A DNA stretch of 64,000 nucleotides from positions 124,001 to 188,000 of the forward strand of contig NZ_JAANHS010000005.1 of NCBI RefSeq assembly GCF_011174775.1. The letters are read 5' to 3'. The notes under the pieces are model-generated. The model was not told the origin of the DNA, ran no database searches, and worked only from the letters and a program-made list of their open reading frames with translations. The position numbers and the translations under genes are program-made. Positions 17,682 through 27,538 of the stretch are shown here, one piece after another (positions within the stretch are counted from its first letter, which is position 1; each line of letters begins with the position of its first letter). Source of the stretch: Rhodobacter calidifons (GTDB lineage Bacteria; Pseudomonadota; Alphaproteobacteria; Rhodobacterales; Rhodobacteraceae).

Positions 17682-18173
17682 ATGCAGGAAATCATCGAAC
17701 TGGAAAAGCGGATCGCCGCGGCGCTGGACCGGATCGACAAGGGGCTCGACCGCCTGCCGGCACCGGGAAGGTCGGCGGCCTCTGGGGCGGGGGTCTCGGG
17801 GACGGATGCGCTGTTGCGCGCGCAGCTGGAAGAAGAGAAATCGCTGACCGCCCAGTTGCAGGCCCGGCTCCGCGCCGCCAGCGCCCGCGAGGCCCGGGGG
17901 GATCTTCAGGAAAAGATCGACCGGCTGACGCAAGAACTGGACGTGCAGGGGCTGGAACTGCAACGCATGCGCCGGCTGAACGCCGCACTGCGCGAACAGC
18001 TGGAAGCCCTGCGCTCGGCCCAGGTTGCCGGGGTCGCGGAACCCGGCCAGATCAACAAGGCGATGCAGGTCGAGCTGGAGGCCCTGCGCGCCCTGCGCCT
18101 GACCGAAATCGCCGAAATGGACGAGATTCTCACCGCGCTTGAACCCCATATCACGGAGGCCAGCCATGCCTGA
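17682..18173 (+). CDS. coiled-coil protein upstream of zapA, ZauP-like
   Basis: 163 residues, dominated by heptad-like coiled coil (residues 1-20 and about 48-150: QLEEEKSLTAQLQARLRAA, LQEKIDRLTQELDVQGLELQ) with no catalytic motif. The ATG at 17682 follows GGGGGCAAGGG. Its stop overlaps the zapA start by eight bases. In Caulobacter a coiled-coil protein (ZauP) is encoded with ZapA and works with it to focus the FtsZ ring; the arrangement and protein type match, so the same role is inferred. Sequence similarity to ZauP could not be checked. Confidence 0.7.
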   Translation: MQEIIELEKRIAAALDRIDKGLDRLPAPGRSAASGAGVSGTDALLRAQLEEEKSLTAQLQARLRAASAREARGDLQEKIDRLTQELDVQGLELQRMRRLNAALREQLEALRSAQVAGVAEPGQINKAMQVELEALRALRLTEIAEMDEILTALEPHITEASHA

Positions 18174-18531
18174 TCTTGAAGTCATCATCGGAGGACGACC
18201 GTTCCAGGTCGCCTGCCAGCCGGGAGAGGAACATTTCCTGCGAGCAGCCGCCGGGATGCTGGACGCCGAGGCGCAGCCCATCGTCGCCCAGCTGGGCCGG
18301 CTGCCCGAGTCGAAGATGCTGCTGATGGCCGGGTTGATGCTGGCCGACAAGACCGCCGCGATCGAAGACGAGCTGCGCAGCCTGCGCGCCCGCGTGGCCG
18401 AGCTGGAGGCGCGCCCCGTGGCGACGCGGGACGTGGCGGTGGTGCCCAAGCAGGTCTCGGACACCCTGGCCGAGATCGCGGCGCGCGCCGAAGCCATGGC
18501 TGCACGCATCGAAGAACAGGTGCGCGCATGA
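18166..18531 (+). CDS. zapA: cell division protein ZapA
   Basis: 121 residues. ZapA binds FtsZ and bundles protofilaments at the division site. The N-terminal globular part (LEVIIGGRPFQVACQPGEE, then LRAAAGMLDAEAQ) is the ZapA signature, and LMAGLMLADKTAAIEDELR leads into the C-terminal coiled coil. Start at 18166 inside the upstream coiled-coil gene; its stop overlaps the next start (ATGA), so three genes are coupled. Confidence 0.9.
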   Translation: MPDLEVIIGGRPFQVACQPGEEHFLRAAAGMLDAEAQPIVAQLGRLPESKMLLMAGLMLADKTAAIEDELRSLRARVAELEARPVATRDVAVVPKQVSDTLAEIAARAEAMAARIEEQVRA

Positions 18532-18851
18532 TCCGCCCGGCCCTGATCGCTATGCTGATGCCCGGCGTAGCCCTTGCCGCGCCCGAGTTCCAGGCCGTCA
18601 CCTATTACTGCGACCGCGGCGTGCAGGTCCCCGCGACCTATGTCAACACGCCCGAAGGCAGCCTTGTCGTGCTGATGGTGGACGGCCGCCAGATCACGCT
18701 TCTGGGCGAACAGGCCGCCTCCGGTGCGCGCTATGGCTGGCCCTCGGACGGGTCGACCTATGTCTGGTGGACCAAGGGACAGGAGGCGACGCTTTACTGG
18801 AAGACGCCCGAAGGCGAAAACCCGATCGCGACCTGTCTGGGCGACGGTTGA
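18528..18851 (+). CDS. MliC/PliC-type C-type lysozyme inhibitor domain protein
   Basis: 107 residues with signal peptide MIRPALIAMLMPGVALA and no lipobox Cys, so periplasmic rather than lipid-anchored. The mature part follows the MliC pattern: VTYYCDRGVQVPATYVN, ITLLGEQAASGARYGW and YVWWTKGQEATLYW, with two Cys (CDRG and ATC) placed for the family disulfide. Members protect peptidoglycan from host or predator lysozyme. It starts within the zapA stop codon (ATGA), an unusual partner for zapA. Confidence 0.85.
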   Translation: MIRPALIAMLMPGVALAAPEFQAVTYYCDRGVQVPATYVNTPEGSLVVLMVDGRQITLLGEQAASGARYGWPSDGSTYVWWTKGQEATLYWKTPEGENPIATCLGDG

Positions 18852-18917
18852 CCGCACCGGGCCGGGCAGGGCAGGAGAACCCGCGCCCCGCCCGCTTTCG
18901 CACTGACCGGCACCGGA

Positions 18918-19277
18918 TCAGGCGTTCGCTTCGCGGATCTTGTCCGCAGCGGCCTTGTCGAAGGCCACGCCCTTCGCTTCGAACAGCTGGTCCAGCTCGC
19001 CCGAAAGGGTCATCTCGGTAACGATGTCGCAGCCGCCGACGAATTCGCCCTTCACGTAAAGTTGCGGGATCGTCGGCCAGTCGCTGAAATCCTTGATGCC
19101 CTGGCGGATCTCCGGGTCGGCCAGGACGTTCACATCCTGATACTCGACCCCCATGAAGTTCAGCACCCCCGCCACGCGGGACGAGAACCCGCATTGCGGC
19201 ATCATCTTGGTGCCCTTCATGAACAGGACCACATCATTCTTCTCGATCGTCTCGCGGATCGTCGCCTCGGCACTCAT
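18918..19277 (-). CDS. grxD: monothiol glutaredoxin, Grx4/GrxD type
   Basis: 119 residues. The active site is CGFS (MMPQCGFSSR, near residue 30) and the glutathione-binding WPTIPQLYVKGEFVGGCDI is complete. CGFS glutaredoxins carry [2Fe-2S] clusters and form heterodimers with BolA proteins in iron-sulfur delivery and iron sensing. It is last in a minus-strand operon purL-GNAT-bolA-small membrane protein-grxD; its start overlaps the stop of the 85-residue gene by four bases. Confidence 0.96.
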   Translation of the reverse strand: MSAEATIRETIEKNDVVLFMKGTKMMPQCGFSSRVAGVLNFMGVEYQDVNVLADPEIRQGIKDFSDWPTIPQLYVKGEFVGGCDIVTEMTLSGELDQLFEAKGVAFDKAAADKIREANA

Positions 19278-19531
19278 CGCCTGATCTCCTGTGCGTCATC
19301 CTCAAGGGCCTCATAGCCGCCCGACCGGCTTTGCGCCAGATAGGCCGCCATCCGGCGTTCGCTTTCCAGCGTTGCCGCGCGCCGCCGCTCGTAGGCCTCA
19401 TCCGGTACCGGCGGATGTCCGTTCCGGCGCTGCCTGCGGGAGTGCAGCAGGCTGACGATCCCGATCAGCGGCAGAGCGGCGGTCAGCAGACCGCTCAGAC
19501 CCGTCCCTCCCAGACCCGCCCCCATGGCCAT
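19274..19531 (-). CDS. 85-residue membrane protein between bolA and grxD
   Basis: MAMGAGLGGTGLSGLLTAAL, a hydrophobic segment to about residue 29, then a basic stretch HSRRQRRNG and a helical charged tail (YERRRAATLESERRMAAYLA). One transmembrane helix with a cytoplasmic C-terminus is predicted. It overlaps bolA by one base and grxD by four, so it is translationally coupled to both members of the BolA-Grx4 pair. No known family recognised. It could anchor or modulate the BolA-Grx4 complex at the membrane. Confidence 0.75.
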   Translation of the reverse strand: MAMGAGLGGTGLSGLLTAALPLIGIVSLLHSRRQRRNGHPPVPDEAYERRRAATLESERRMAAYLAQSRSGGYEALEDDAQEIRR

Positions 19532-19767
19532 CAGTCCGGAGCCTTTGTCGTCAGCGCCAGCGCGTGCAGCGCGCCGTTCGGGCCGTCCATCTTGCCTTTC
19601 AGCGCCGCATAGACCGCACGCTGCTGCTGGACGCGGTTCATCCCGCGAAAGCTTTCGTCGATCACCTCGGCCGCGAAATGCGCGCCGTCGTCACCCTGCA
19701 CGCTGATCTTCGCGTTCGGAAAGGCCTCCCGGATCAGGGCTTCGATGTCGCGGGCTTCGATGGGCAT
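19531..19767 (-). CDS. bolA: BolA family protein
   Basis: 78 residues. BolA-like fold: DIEALIREAFPNAKISVQGD, HFAAEVIDESFRGMNRVQQQ, RAVYAALKGKMDG and GALHALALTT, with the metal-ligand His of the family in HALAL. BolA proteins bind the [2Fe-2S] cluster of CGFS glutaredoxins; grxD is two genes downstream. The class with ALxxKMxGxxGALHAL resembles E. coli IbaG. It follows a GNAT gene by 24 bases. Confidence 0.92.
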   Translation of the reverse strand: MPIEARDIEALIREAFPNAKISVQGDDGAHFAAEVIDESFRGMNRVQQQRAVYAALKGKMDGPNGALHALALTTKAPD

Positions 19768-19791
19768 GGGCGGTCTCCTTCTGGCCAGAAC

Positions 19792-20291
19792 CTAGGCCCG
19801 CGCCGCCAGCGGTTCAAGGGCTTCCCATTCCGACCGCAGGATGCCGTAGAGCAGCCGATCGACCGTCCGGCCCAGCACCGGCACATAGTCGTGGTCCCGC
19901 TGCCGGGCCTCCAGCACGAAGCCCGCCCGGGCATAGACCTTCTGCGCGCGGAAATTCTCGCCGCTGCAATCCAGCCAGACGCGCCGCCCGCCCAGAGTGC
20001 CGAAGGCATGGTCCAGCAGCAGGCGCAGGAAGCGGTCGCCCTGGCCCTTGCCCGCCTCGTCCAGCGCAAGCCGCATCAGCTCGATCCGGCCCGAGGGGTC
20101 GCCGATCTCGCAGAAGATCGCGAACCCGGCGGGGCGGCCTTCCGGCTCCCAGATGCGGATCTCGCAGTCGGGGGCGTTCAGATAGGCCTGCAACCCGGCC
20201 TCATCCTCGTCAGTGATGAAGGGCCGGTATTCCGCCCGGCCCGCCAGCGCGCGGATGAAGGCAAAGTCGCCCGGTCCGCCCCGCCGCAGCA

Positions 20292-20292
<1 letters not shown>
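19792..20292 (-). CDS. GNAT family N-acetyltransferase
   Basis: 166 residues starting MLRRGGPGDFAFIRALAG. The acetyl-CoA motif A region is MRLALDEAGKGQGDRFLRLL (the Q/RxxGxG/A loop is slightly altered: GKGQGD). Later it has WLDCSGENFRAQKVYARAGF, the usual N-x2-A-x2-x-Y-x3-GF signature. Substrate unknown. It starts one base inside the purL stop, so it is coupled to purL. Confidence 0.85.
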
Positions 20293-22454
<2,162 letters not shown>

Positions 22455-22568
22455 GGCGGTCCTCCTGACGAATTGATCCGGCCCCGCTAGTAATCCAAGC
22501 GCGCAAGGGCCGAAAGGGGCCTTCCCGACTTTCCAGTGCCATGCTAGCCCTTGGGGCGGGAGGACATC

Positions 22569-22829
22569 ATGCGGATTTCACGCAATACGCTCTGGCAGTC
22601 GCTGTCGGACCGCTTGCGCCCGGTCGTGGCCACGCTTTTTGCCCGCATCTGGCCGGGCCTCGACCAGAAGGGGGCCGAGGCGCGTTTGGCGGCCCTGTCT
22701 CCTCGCGACGAGGCGACGGTGATCCTGTCCGTGCTGCTGCTGCTTTTCCTCTGCGCCGTCCTTGCCGCACAGTTCGGCTGGCTGGGCATGGCCGTGTATT
22801 TCCTGGCCGTGATCCATCTCGCCAGGTGA
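22569..22829 (+). CDS. small membrane protein of unknown function
   Basis: 86 residues from ATG at 22569, preceded by GGGCGGGAGG. A charged N-terminal half ([18 protein letters not shown], then [19 protein letters not shown]) leads to one or two hydrophobic segments ([19 protein letters not shown], then [11 protein letters not shown]). No family recognised. Codon use is like the neighbours. A perfect nine-base inverted repeat (22839-22857) begins ten bases after its stop. Confidence 0.65.
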   Translation: MRISRNTLWQSLSDRLRPVVATLFARIWPGLDQKGAEARLAALSPRDEATVILSVLLLLFLCAVLAAQFGWLGMAVYFLAVIHLAR

Positions 22830-22838
22830 CGGTATGCC

Positions 22839-22857
22839 GCCGCATACGGTATGCGGC
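22839..22857. repeat. GCCGCATAC / GTATGCGGC inverted repeat
   Basis: Perfect nine-base arms around one central G. GTATGC is repeated at 22832, 22849 and near 22859. It could be the terminator of the 86-residue gene without a U-run, or an operator for the 57-residue gene beginning at 22955. Confidence 0.5.
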
Positions 22858-22954
22858 AGTATGCGATTGAAAATACTAGACTTTTTGTCGCACCTCTGAT
22901 CCGGCCACGGTGACGCGGCGTAACCCCTTCACGACATCACGCAAGGAGAGGTAC

Positions 22955-23128
22955 ATGGACGGCGCACTTGGTTTCCTGACTTTCGGCACGCTCGGCTTCG
23001 TGGCGGCCTTTGCTTATCTTTCCGCCCGCGCGACCGAAAAGCGGCGCCGCGAGGGGGGGCCGAAATCGGCACTGGCCCGCGGAAAATACGCGAAGATCGA
23101 AGAAGAGGCGGCAGCCCGTCGCGTCTGA
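22955..23128 (+). CDS. 57-residue single-pass membrane protein
   Basis: MDGALGFLTFGTLGFVAAFA then YLSARATEKRRREGGPKSAL and a charged tail. One hydrophobic helix (residues 4-24) with a positively charged cytoplasmic tail. Start at 22955 because AAGGAGAG lies just upstream; a longer reading from 22910 adds a non-conserved basic leader. Followed by a strong terminator at 23150-23177. Function unknown. Confidence 0.7.
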   Translation: MDGALGFLTFGTLGFVAAFAYLSARATEKRRREGGPKSALARGKYAKIEEEAAARRV

Positions 23129-23149
23129 CCGCCCGGCAGCACGTCAGAG

Positions 23150-23180
23150 GGGCCCGGCACGGGAACGTGCCGGGCCCTTC
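23150..23180 (+). terminator. intrinsic terminator of the 57-residue gene
   Basis: A perfect twelve-base stem (GGGCCCGGCACG / CGTGCCGGGCCC, arms 23150-23161 and 23166-23177) closed by a GGAA tetraloop and followed by TTCCTT. Confidence 0.85.
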
Positions 23181-23335
23181 CTTGTGATGCCTGACGCGTC
23201 GCGTTGCGCGACCGACCATGGCGTGCCGACCTGCAACCGGGTGCTGGGGCGCGAACCGGACACCGCTCCCGGTCGGGGATCTTCGGGCAAGCCCGCCCCG
23301 GCCGCCATGCAGAAAAGCCGCGCGGCACCGTGACG

Positions 23336-23418
23336 AAAAAAAAGGCCGAGCGTTGCGCTCGGCCAAGTCCAACAGGGAGGTACGAAGGGGCAAGAGCCAA
23401 GCTCATCGCCACTTCGGA
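23336..23418 (-). ncRNA. candidate trans-acting sRNA 1 (CCUCCC core)
   Basis: The minus strand shows every part of a free-standing sRNA in a 380-base gene-free stretch. The promoter is CTTGTT (-35, 23447-23452), 17 bases, CTATTT (-10, 23424-23429). The predicted transcript (about 83 bases) has a 5' imperfect hairpin (23383-23416: CGAAG/CUUCG, GGC/GCC, GAGC/GCUC), a single-stranded stretch with CCUCCC (23375-23380), and a terminator with nine-base stem (23344-23352 / 23356-23364) and a U8 tail typical of Hfq-bound RNAs. An exposed anti-Shine-Dalgarno core implies repression of several mRNAs. Alternatively this is the 3' UTR of the LysR gene that ends at 23509. Confidence 0.65.
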
Positions 23419-23437
23419 TGTTCAAATAGTGCCCCAT

Positions 23438-23449
23438 GCTTGCGCAAAC
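23438..23449. promoter_or_regulatory. GTTWGCGCWAAC-type operator inside the sRNA 1 promoter
   Basis: On the minus strand the sequence is GTTTGCGCAAGC, one mismatch from GTTWGCGCWAAC, with a perfect TTGCGCAA core. It starts within the -35 hexamer and fills half of the spacer, a classical repressor position. The DUF1127 promoter has the same arrangement. Confidence 0.5.
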
Positions 23450-23508
23450 AAGTCCGGAATGCCCGACGTTTGGGCAAGGCCGCTATGCAGATGCTGCATG
23501 GCAGCATT

Positions 23509-24414
23509 TCAGGCGGCGGCATCCTCGGACTGGCGGCGGCGGAAGGCCATGATCTCGTCGACCACGAAGTCGCGGAAGGCCGCGACGCGCTTGGAATGGC
23601 GCAGCTCTTCGGGATAGGCCAGGAACACCGGCACCTCGGCGCTTTCGACATCGGGCAAGACCCTGACAAGGTTCGGGAAATCCTCGGTCAGATAGTCCGG
23701 CAGCACCCCGATCCCAAGATGGTTCAGCACCGCCTGCAACACCCCGAAATAGTTGTTCACCGTCAGCGTCGAGGGGATGTCATGCGTCATCAGCTCTGCC
23801 ACCAGCATCGCGCCCGCAGCGACCTGCGGCGTCCCGGCATGTTGCGCGATCAGCCGGTGGCTGCTGAAATCATCCATCGTCTCGGGCGTGCCGTGCGTGG
23901 CCAGATATTCGGGCGTCGCGAACAGCTGCATCCTGATGTTCATCAGCCGCTTGCGGATCAGGTCGGCCTGGGACGGCTCCTTCATCCGGATCGCCACATC
24001 CGCCTCGCGCATCGGCAGGTCCAGAACCCGCTCCTCCAGCATCAGGTCGATCTTCAGCGCCGGATACTTCTCGTACAGTCGCGCCAGCCGCGGGGCCAGC
24101 CACAGCGTGCCGAACCCCATTGTCGTCGTCACACGCAGCTCGCCGAAGACCTCGTCCTCGCTGTCGCGGATCCGCGCCGCCGTCGCATCCAGCCGCCGCA
24201 CCATCTGCTGTGTGGCATCATAGAGCAGCTCGCCCTGTTCGGTCAGGATCAGCCCCCGCGCGTGGCGGTGGAACAGAGTGACCGACAGGCTTTCCTCCAG
24301 CGCGCGGATCTGGCGGCTGACGGCCGACTGCGACAGGTGCAGCACGTCGCCGGCATGGGTCAGGCTGCCCTTCTCCGCCACGGCGTGAAAGATCCTCAGC
24401 TTGTCCCAATCCAT
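23509..24414 (-). CDS. LysR family regulator (GcvA-like)
   Basis: 301 residues. Starts MDWDKLRIFHAVAEKGSLTH, with the winged helix-turn-helix continuing through LSQSAVSRQIRALEESL, then an effector domain (RVTTTMGFGTLWLAPRLARL). The N-terminus and effector-domain opening resemble GcvA-type LysR proteins. It is divergent from murI with a 192-base spacer. Its target is not evident, since murI is housekeeping; the sRNA candidate immediately downstream is another possible partner. Confidence 0.88.
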   Translation of the reverse strand: MDWDKLRIFHAVAEKGSLTHAGDVLHLSQSAVSRQIRALEESLSVTLFHRHARGLILTEQGELLYDATQQMVRRLDATAARIRDSEDEVFGELRVTTTMGFGTLWLAPRLARLYEKYPALKIDLMLEERVLDLPMREADVAIRMKEPSQADLIRKRLMNIRMQLFATPEYLATHGTPETMDDFSSHRLIAQHAGTPQVAAGAMLVAELMTHDIPSTLTVNNYFGVLQAVLNHLGIGVLPDYLTEDFPNLVRVLPDVESAEVPVFLAYPEELRHSKRVAAFRDFVVDEIMAFRRRQSEDAAA

Positions 24415-24606
24415 GCCAACCCTCGTCCCTGCCGCAATCGTCACCGTAACACGCCCTGCGTCAGATAGGGAAACTTCCACCGATGTAAAGCCACAGCTTC
24501 CGGTCCTGACCTCCGCGCTTGGCCCTTTCACCCCCTGCCGCTCCGCCCTATGATCCGCGGAAAGGCAACCTGCGCACGGGATGCGCCACAGGCGAAAGAG
24601 GCAGGC

Positions 24607-25419
24607 ATGGCGGTTGGCGTCTTCGATTCGGGCCTTGGCGGGCTGACTGTTCTGGATGCGTTGACAAGGCGCCTTCCTGACGTCCCCTTTGTCTATTTCG
24701 GTGACAATGCCCATGCGCCTTACGGCGTCCGTGACGCCGACGACATCTTCCGCCTCACCTGTGCCGCCACCGAACGGCTCTGGGGCGAAGGCTGCGACCT
24801 GGTGATCCTTGCCTGCAACACCGCGTCCGCCGCTGCCCTTCGGCGCATGCAGGAAACCTGGCTGCCGCCCGACAAGCGGGTGCTTGGCGTCTTTGTTCCA
24901 CTGATCGAGGCCTTGACGGAGCGCCAGTGGGGCGACAATTCCCCCCCCCGCGAGGTGGCCGTCAAGCATGTCGCGCTCTTCGCCACGCCCGCCACCGTCG
25001 CCAGCCGCGCCTTCCAGCGCGAGCTTGCCTTCCGCGCCATCGGCGTCGATGTCGAGGCCCAGCCCTGCGGCGGCGTGGTCGATGCCATCGAACAGGGCGA
25101 CGAGATCCTGGCCGAGGCGCTTGTCCGTTCCCATGTCGAGGCGCTGAAGCGCCGGATGCCGAACCCCGAGGCCGCGATCCTGGGCTGCACGCATTACCCC
25201 CTGATGGAAAAGGTGTTTCAGGACGCGCTGGGGCCGGCGGTCAAGGTCTATTCCCAGGCGGATCTGGTGGCCGAGGCGCTGGCCGATTACCTGAACCGCC
25301 GCCCGCAGTTCCTGGGGACGGGCACGGAGTCGAAGTTCCTGACCACGGGCGATCCGGCCTCGGTCTCGAACAAGGCGACCCAGTTCCTGCGCCGGAAGAT
25401 CGCCTTTCAGGCGGCCTGA
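24607..25419 (+). CDS. murI: glutamate racemase
   Basis: 270 residues. Makes D-glutamate for peptidoglycan. Both catalytic Cys motifs are present: [17 protein letters not shown] (near residue 75) and [14 protein letters not shown] (near residue 197), with the substrate loop [12 protein letters not shown] at the N-terminus and [11 protein letters not shown]. Start at 24607, with GAAAGAGG nine bases upstream; a longer frame from 24550 adds a leader with no similarity to the family. Confidence 0.96.
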   Translation: MAVGVFDSGLGGLTVLDALTRRLPDVPFVYFGDNAHAPYGVRDADDIFRLTCAATERLWGEGCDLVILACNTASAAALRRMQETWLPPDKRVLGVFVPLIEALTERQWGDNSPPREVAVKHVALFATPATVASRAFQRELAFRAIGVDVEAQPCGGVVDAIEQGDEILAEALVRSHVEALKRRMPNPEAAILGCTHYPLMEKVFQDALGPAVKVYSQADLVAEALADYLNRRPQFLGTGTESKFLTTGDPASVSNKATQFLRRKIAFQAA

Positions 25420-25436
25420 CCTCCGGAAACGAATTC

Positions 25437-25460
25437 GGGGTGGGCAAGGATGCCCACCCC
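25437..25460. terminator. bidirectional hairpin between murI and efp
   Basis: Perfect ten-base stem GGGGTGGGCA / TGCCCACCCC with an AGGA loop, between convergent murI (stop 25419) and efp (stop 25498). There is no U-run on either strand, so efficiency is uncertain. Confidence 0.6.
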
Positions 25461-25497
25461 ACGCAAGAGGTCCGATCCGGGCGTGTCCTGACGGAAG

Positions 25498-26064
25498 TCA
25501 GTCCTTGGCGCGCTCGACGTAGGAGTCGTCGTCCGTGTTGATGACAATCCGCGTGCCCGGCCCGATATGCGGCGGCACCATGACGCGAAGGCCGTTCGAA
25601 GTCATCGCGGGCTTGTAGGACGAGGATGCCGTCTGCCCCTTCACCACGGGCTCGGTCTCGACGATCTCGACGGTGATCTTCTGCGGCACTTCGATTGCGA
25701 TCGGCACGCCTTCGAAGGTCTTGAGGTAGCAGCGCATGCCTTCCTGAAGATAGGGCTTGTTGCCCCCCATCACGTCTTCGGTCACCACGACCTGCTCGTA
25801 GGTATTGGGCTCCATGAAGTGGAAACCCTCGCTGTCCTCGTAGAGGAAGTCATATTCCCGTTCGTCGACGGTGGCCTTCTCGACCATCTCGGTGGTCCGC
25901 CAGCGTTCCGACACCTTCACCCCGTCCGAGATCCGGCGCATGTCCACCGAGGTGGTGGGGGTGCCCTTGCCGGGGTGGAAGTTCGAGGCGGTCAGGACGA
26001 CATAGAGCTTGCCGTCCATCTCGACGACGTTGCCCTTGCGAAGCGAGGAGGCGATGACTTTCAA
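25498..26064 (-). CDS. efp: elongation factor P
   Basis: 188 residues, standard length. EF-P relieves ribosome stalling at proline runs. Three beta-barrel domains are visible; the modification loop is [11 protein letters not shown] with the Lys near residue 34, so it should be beta-lysylated by EpmA, encoded divergently next door. The family N-terminus [11 protein letters not shown] requires a TTG start at 26064; AAGGA lies about nine bases upstream, supporting it. The ATG-initiated alternative would add 33 residues foreign to the family. Confidence 0.95.
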   Translation of the reverse strand: MKVIASSLRKGNVVEMDGKLYVVLTASNFHPGKGTPTTSVDMRRISDGVKVSERWRTTEMVEKATVDEREYDFLYEDSEGFHFMEPNTYEQVVVTEDVMGGNKPYLQEGMRCYLKTFEGVPIAIEVPQKITVEIVETEPVVKGQTASSSYKPAMTSNGLRVMVPPHIGPGTRIVINTDDDSYVERAKD

Positions 26065-26085
26065 AGGTCGGGTCCTTGTTGTAAC

Positions 26086-26099
26086 GGGGACCGGTCCCC
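26086..26099. promoter_or_regulatory. 14-base perfect palindrome between efp and epmA
   Basis: GGGGACCGGTCCCC is fully self-complementary. It lies 22 bases before the efp start codon and 52 bases before epmA, in the 86-base divergent promoter region. It may be an operator or a leader hairpin acting on efp. Confidence 0.45.
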
Positions 26100-26150
26100 A
26101 AAGACCGGCATCTGCCCGGGCCCCTAACCGATCCGAACCGGAATTTCCAG

Positions 26151-27203
26151 ATGAATCCCGCATCCCCCCCGTCCACCCCGTGGTGGAGCCCCTCCCGCCA
26201 CGCCGACCGCCGCCCGATCCTTCTGGCGCGCAACCGGATTCAGGCGGCGATCCGGGCCTGGCTGGCGGGGGAGGGCTTCACCGAGGTCGATCCGGCGGCG
26301 CTGGCGGTCAGCCCGGGCAACGAGGCGCATCTGCACGGGTTCGCGACCCAGGCGATCGGGAACGACGGGGTGGGGCGGCAGATGTATCTCCACACCTCGC
26401 CCGAATTCGCGATGAAGAAGCTGCTGGCGGCGGGAGAGCGCCGGATTCACGCCTTCTCGCACGTCTGGCGGAACCGGGAGCGCGGGCCGCTGCACAGCCC
26501 CGAGTTCACGATGCTGGAATGGTATCGGGTGGGCGAGGGCTACGAGGTCCTGATGGACGACACGATGGCCTTTCTGCGGCTGGCGGCGCGCGAGGCGGGG
26601 GCTTCGGTGCTGCGGTTCCGGGAGCGGACCTGCGATCCTTTTCTGGAGCCGGAGCGGCTGTCGGTGGCAGATGCCTTCCGGGCGCATGCCGGGGTGGATC
26701 TGATGGCCTCGATCCGGGCGGATGGCACGACGGATGCCGGGCGGCTGGGGGCGGAGCTGGACCGGATCGGGGTCAGGCGCGCGGCGGATGACACCTGGTC
26801 GGACATGGCAAGCCGGGTCCTGTCGGAGAAGGTCGAGCCGAAACTGGGCGAGGGTCGGGTGACGATCCTCGATCTCTACCCTGCGGCGGAAGCGGCTCTG
26901 GCCCGGAAGGTGCCGGGGGATGCCCGGGTCGCGGAGCGGTTCGAGGTCTATGCCTGCGGGGTGGAGCTGGCGAACGGCTTCGGAGAGCTGACCGACGCGG
27001 GCGAGCAACGGCGGCGGTTCGAGGCGGAGATGGCGGAGAAGGCCCGGGTCTACGGGGAGAGCTACCCCCTGGACGAGGAGTTTCTGGCGGCGTTGGAGAT
27101 CATGCCGGCGGCTGCCGGGATCGCGATGGGGTTCGACCGGGTGGTGATGCTGGCCACAGGCGCGCCACGGATCGAGGAGGTGATGTGGACTCCCGTTCCC
27201 TGA
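26151..27203 (+). CDS. epmA: EF-P lysine ligase EpmA (GenX/PoxA)
   Basis: 350 residues, a class II lysyl-tRNA-synthetase-like enzyme without the anticodon-binding domain. It attaches (R)-beta-lysine to EF-P. Class II motif 2 is [20 protein letters not shown], preceded by [13 protein letters not shown]; motif 3 is [14 protein letters not shown] near the C-terminus, and [10 protein letters not shown] is the lysine-site stretch. Divergent from efp, as in many bacteria. EpmB, the lysine 2,3-aminomutase that supplies beta-lysine, is not in the window. Confidence 0.93.
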   Translation: MNPASPPSTPWWSPSRHADRRPILLARNRIQAAIRAWLAGEGFTEVDPAALAVSPGNEAHLHGFATQAIGNDGVGRQMYLHTSPEFAMKKLLAAGERRIHAFSHVWRNRERGPLHSPEFTMLEWYRVGEGYEVLMDDTMAFLRLAAREAGASVLRFRERTCDPFLEPERLSVADAFRAHAGVDLMASIRADGTTDAGRLGAELDRIGVRRAADDTWSDMASRVLSEKVEPKLGEGRVTILDLYPAAEAALARKVPGDARVAERFEVYACGVELANGFGELTDAGEQRRRFEAEMAEKARVYGESYPLDEEFLAALEIMPAAAGIAMGFDRVVMLATGAPRIEEVMWTPVP

Positions 27204-27253
27204 TCTGTCTGCTCCGTCAGCCGTCCACGCGCGGGCAGAAGCCGGTAGCCGTT

Positions 27254-27295
27254 GATTTCAGGGGGTTGGCTGAGGGCGTTCAGGTATTCTTGACC
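27254..27295 (+). repeat. dispersed element A, copy 1
   Basis: A 42-base stretch beginning GATTTCAGGGGGTTGGCTGA matches the copy at 43242-43283 at about 34 of 42 positions, in the same orientation. It lies 51 bases after the epmA stop, within the 335-base gene-free region 27204-27538, which otherwise holds element B and no credible gene. Confidence 0.75.
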
Positions 27296-27350
27296 TTTGG
27301 CCGCTTGCTTGCTGGGGGCGGTTTTCGAATTGGGCGCTGACGCGCGAAGC

Positions 27351-27441
27351 CCTTTTGTCTCGTCGTCGGGCTGCGCCTCCTCCTCGGGCACTGGGGGTTT
27401 TCCACCCCCAAACCGCCGGAGAGTATTTGGCACATGAGCAA
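27351..27441 (+). repeat. dispersed element B, copy 1
   Basis: Starts CCTTTTGTCTCG, contains a short C/G-rich inverted repeat (GGGGGTTTT-CCA-CCCCCAAA), and ends CCGGAGAGTATTTGGCACAT plus GAGCAAG. Copy 2 at 43937-44019 has the same order of blocks. Elements with the ending CCGG-GG-ATATTTG-ACAGATGAAGG are, from memory, frequent between genes in Rhodobacterales. Confidence 0.65.
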
Positions 27442-27538
27442 GTTGCCTGGACCGGATTTGTGCCGGTTGCACGCTGTCGTCTTGCATTGAGCGCATGCAC
27501 GGCGCAAAGAGGGCGCGTTTCTGTGCAGGAGCCGCGCC

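Noticed and set aside
18852-18917. 6S RNA gene downstream of zapA
   Set aside because: zapA is followed immediately by an overlapping MliC gene, and the short gap after it is too small for 6S RNA.
23014-23412. 132-codon minus-strand frame through sRNA 1 (MAMSLALAPSYLPVG...)
   Set aside because: No ribosome site, and it would run through a strong terminator with U8; composition is not protein-like after the first 20 codons.
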